Assembly: GCA_021804195.1 (NCBI GenBank)
Contig: JAJZKJ010000127.1
Coordinates: 1 to 6,547, forward strand
Length of the DNA: 6,547 nucleotides
Reading direction: 5' to 3'
DNA from: Acidobacteriota bacterium
Lineage (GTDB): Bacteria > Planctomycetota > Phycisphaerae > WQYP01 > JAJZKJ01
Within the stretch, counting starts at the first letter, position 1. Every line of letters starts with the position of its first letter. The notes under the pieces are model-generated. The model searched no databases. It had not been told where the DNA came from and was given only the letters and a program-made list of their open reading frames with translations. This document shows positions 5,162-6,547 of this stretch, in pieces. Position numbers and translations under genes: made by a program.

Positions 5162-6132
5162 GATCCATCCTTTGCGCGGCCCCGGGCGCCGCGGCGGGAA
5201 GAGCCGCGCGTTCGTGTCGGGGCGCCGGAGTCCCGCACAATTTCCGTGCCCACGCCCCGATCGGAATAAATCTCCAGCAACAGCGCATGCGGAAACCGGC
5301 CGTCGATGATGTGGGTTTTCTGCACGCCCCCCTCCAGCGCGATGAAACACGCTTCCACCTTCGGCAGCATGCCCTCGCCCACCTGGGAAGCGGCGATCAA
5401 CTTTTCAATTTGCGTACGCGTCGCGCTGCGCAGCAGCGAAGCGGGATCGTCCTTGCGGCGGCGAATGCCATGCGTGTCCGACACCAGCACCAATTTTTCC
5501 GCCTGGCAGGCCGCGGCCACGCAGCCCGCCGCAGTGTCGGCGTTCACGTTAAGTTTGCCGCCGCCGGCGTCCAGCGCGATGGGGGCGATCACGGGGATAA
5601 AGTCAGACTGGGTCAGCGCCAGCAGCAGTTCGTTGTTGGCCCGCGTCACTTGCCCCACGCGGCCGATATCAATCCGCCGGTTCCCGGTGTCGGATAGATG
5701 GAGTTTTTCCGCGAACAGCACCGCGCTGCCCAGCGAATGCAGCGGCATCGCCTTTCCGCCCAGTTTGTTGATGCTTTGCACAATGAACGCGTTGATATCA
5801 TTCACCAGCACGCGCTCGGCGATGGCCAAAGTACGTTCATCCGTGTACCGTCGACCCAGCACGAACCGCGCCTGAAGTCCCGCCTCGTTCATGGCTTGCG
5901 TGATGGCTTTACCGCCGCCATGCACCACGATCGGCCGCATCCCCACCGCCTGCATGAACACGATGTCGGTGAGCACCTTGCCCAGTTCGTCCCGGCTGTC
6001 CATGAACGAACCGCCCAGCTTCACCACCACGATTTTTTCATTGAAGCGCTGGATATAACCCAGCGCTTCAATGAGCACACCGGCTTTTTCCAGGACGCCG
6101 GGTTCCATGGGAATGTCCACAATGCTCTCCAT
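5158..6132 (-). CDS. argB: Acetylglutamate kinase, divergent type with arginine-rich tail
   Basis: ArgB phosphorylates N-acetylglutamate, the second step of arginine synthesis and often the feedback-controlled one. Of 324 residues, 1 to about 299 are the kinase. Visible are VVKLGGS with Lys38 (36-42), VVHGGGKAI (69-77), the NADTAAG block (197-203), SDTHGIRR (218-225), GMLPKVEA with Lys258 (254-261), and the end GVGTEIV (293-299). In place of the usual GLSGKDG there is PLHSLGSAV (130-138), a variation I associate with PVC-type ArgB. Residues 300-324 are a low-complexity tail with seven arginines, beyond the normal family end. The start at 6132 has no clear ribosome binding site; ATG at 6108 is an alternative. 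A candidate promoter lies upstream, and argF overlaps the stop. Confidence 0.93.
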   Translation of the reverse strand: MESIVDIPMEPGVLEKAGVLIEALGYIQRFNEKIVVVKLGGSFMDSRDELGKVLTDIVFMQAVGMRPIVVHGGGKAITQAMNEAGLQARFVLGRRYTDERTLAIAERVLVNDINAFIVQSINKLGGKAMPLHSLGSAVLFAEKLHLSDTGNRRIDIGRVGQVTRANNELLLALTQSDFIPVIAPIALDAGGGKLNVNADTAAGCVAAACQAEKLVLVSDTHGIRRRKDDPASLLRSATRTQIEKLIAASQVGEGMLPKVEACFIALEGGVQKTHIIDGRFPHALLLEIYSDRGVGTEIVRDSGAPTRTRGSSRRGARGRAKDGS

Positions 6133-6161
6133 TGTCAGGCCGGATCCCGTTGAAGCGAATG

Positions 6162-6190
6162 AGAATACGCAGCGACCCGCGCGATTTCAA
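6162..6190 (-). promoter_or_regulatory. Candidate sigma70 promoter for argB-argF-rph
   Basis: On the minus strand TTGAAA (6190-6185) is separated by 17 bases from TATTCT (6167-6162), giving 5/6 and 4/6 matches to the consensus. It lies in the 93-base gap between speA and argB and predicts a leader of about 23 nt. The -35 box is inside the loop of a hairpin (6176-6204). If real, the arginine synthesis genes can be expressed apart from speA. Confidence 0.45.
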
Positions 6191-6210
6191 TAAAACGCGC
6201 CGGGATTTTT
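6176..6210 (+). terminator. Hairpin with T-tract in the speA-argB gap (plus-strand orientation)
   Basis: CCCGCGCG (6176-6183) pairs with CGCG-C-CGGG (6196-6204, one bulged C) around a 12-nt loop, followed on the plus strand by ATTTTT. The T-run is on the plus strand although every gene here is on the minus strand. It may block antisense transcription, or on the minus strand it may be a 3' stabilising hairpin for the speA message. Confidence 0.35.
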
Positions 6211-6225
6211 CACCGTTTCCCATAT

Positions 6226-6547
6226 TCAGCGGTCATGCGGATCTTCCAGATACGTGTAACCCTGCAGGCCGGATTCATAGAACCGCAGCAACAAAGTTGA
6301 TTCTTCAATGGAAATGGTCTTTTCCCGCACGGCCCGTTCGACATCCCGGCGCATGCGGGCCAGAAGTTCGTCGGCGTTGAACTGCACATACTCAAGCACT
6401 TCCCGCACGGTGTCGCCGCGCACCACTTCTTCCAGGTGAATTTCACCGGCCTCATCCATGTGCACATGCACGGCATTGGTGTCGCCGAGCAGGTTGTGCA
6501 GATCGCCGAGAATTTCCTGGTAGGCTCCCACCAGGAACGCGCCGAGA
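6226..6547 (-). CDS. speA: Biosynthetic arginine decarboxylase, C-terminal 106 residues (partial)
   Basis: Only the 3' end is in the window; the gene continues past the right edge. The visible 106 residues match the C-terminal region of SpeA, the PLP-dependent enzyme that converts arginine to agmatine for polyamine synthesis. Recognisable stretches are LGAFLVGAYQEILGDLHNL and LGDTNAVHV, then VVRGDTVREVLEYVQF, and near the end LLRFYESGLQGYTYLE. It ends with DPHDR and a TGA at 6228-6226. The catalytic lysine and PLP-binding barrel lie outside the window. It sits 93 bases before argB in the same direction, next to the enzymes that make its substrate. Confidence 0.92.
   Translation of the reverse strand, partial: LGAFLVGAYQEILGDLHNLLGDTNAVHVHMDEAGEIHLEEVVRGDTVREVLEYVQFNADELLARMRRDVERAVREKTISIEESTLLLRFYESGLQGYTYLEDPHDR

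Noticed and set aside
5162..5350. N-terminal extension of argF up to 5350
   Set aside because: The extra 63 residues are Arg/Gly/Pro-rich, lie inside argB in another frame and have no counterpart in the family. The ATG at 5161 has a good ribosome binding site and the typical ATGA overlap.

Overview
The window looks like a bacterial chromosome segment, probably from the PVC superphylum (Planctomycetota, Verrucomicrobiota, Lentisphaerota or Kiritimatiellota). The grounds are a PEP-CTERM secreted protein, a phytanoyl-CoA-dioxygenase-like enzyme, a stand-alone corrinoid protein, and an acetylglutamate kinase that lacks the textbook GLSGKDG segment. This placement is inferred from gene content and remembered family features, not from a database search. 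All seven recognisable genes lie on the minus strand, so transcription runs from high to low coordinates. Most of the window is GC-rich; the peptidase gene and its leader look less so.

High end (about 3399-6547): an arginine block. The 3' end of speA (biosynthetic arginine decarboxylase) enters from the right edge. After 93 bases with a candidate promoter and a hairpin come argB (acetylglutamate kinase) and argF (ornithine carbamoyltransferase), which share an ATGA overlap and are surely co-transcribed. Then comes rph (RNase PH) after a gap of roughly 95 bases. argB and argF make arginine from glutamate; SpeA spends arginine on agmatine and polyamines. argD and argC are not in the window.

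Middle (about 1475-3398): a short-palindrome-rich region of about 220 bases precedes a PhyH-family Fe(II)/2-oxoglutarate dioxygenase with a strong ribosome binding site. Next, behind its own sigma70-like promoter, is a B12-binding corrinoid protein of the MtaC/MtbC/MttC type with no methyltransferase beside it.

Low end (1-1508): a perfect TTGACA/TATAAT promoter drives a leader of about 117 nt that can fold into a three-way junction, followed by a secreted G1-family (eqolisin) glutamic peptidase with a PEP-CTERM tail. The last 500 bases hold no convincing gene. They contain a repeat-bearing spacer (two 17-bp identical copies and a long perfect hairpin), a possible remnant of a protein C-terminus, and a terminator-like hairpin at the left edge. 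I see no tRNA, rRNA, CRISPR array or intact insertion sequence.

The clearest candidates for something new are the PEP-CTERM eqolisin with its structured leader, the corrinoid protein without a partner next to a PhyH enzyme, and the repeat-bearing spacer.
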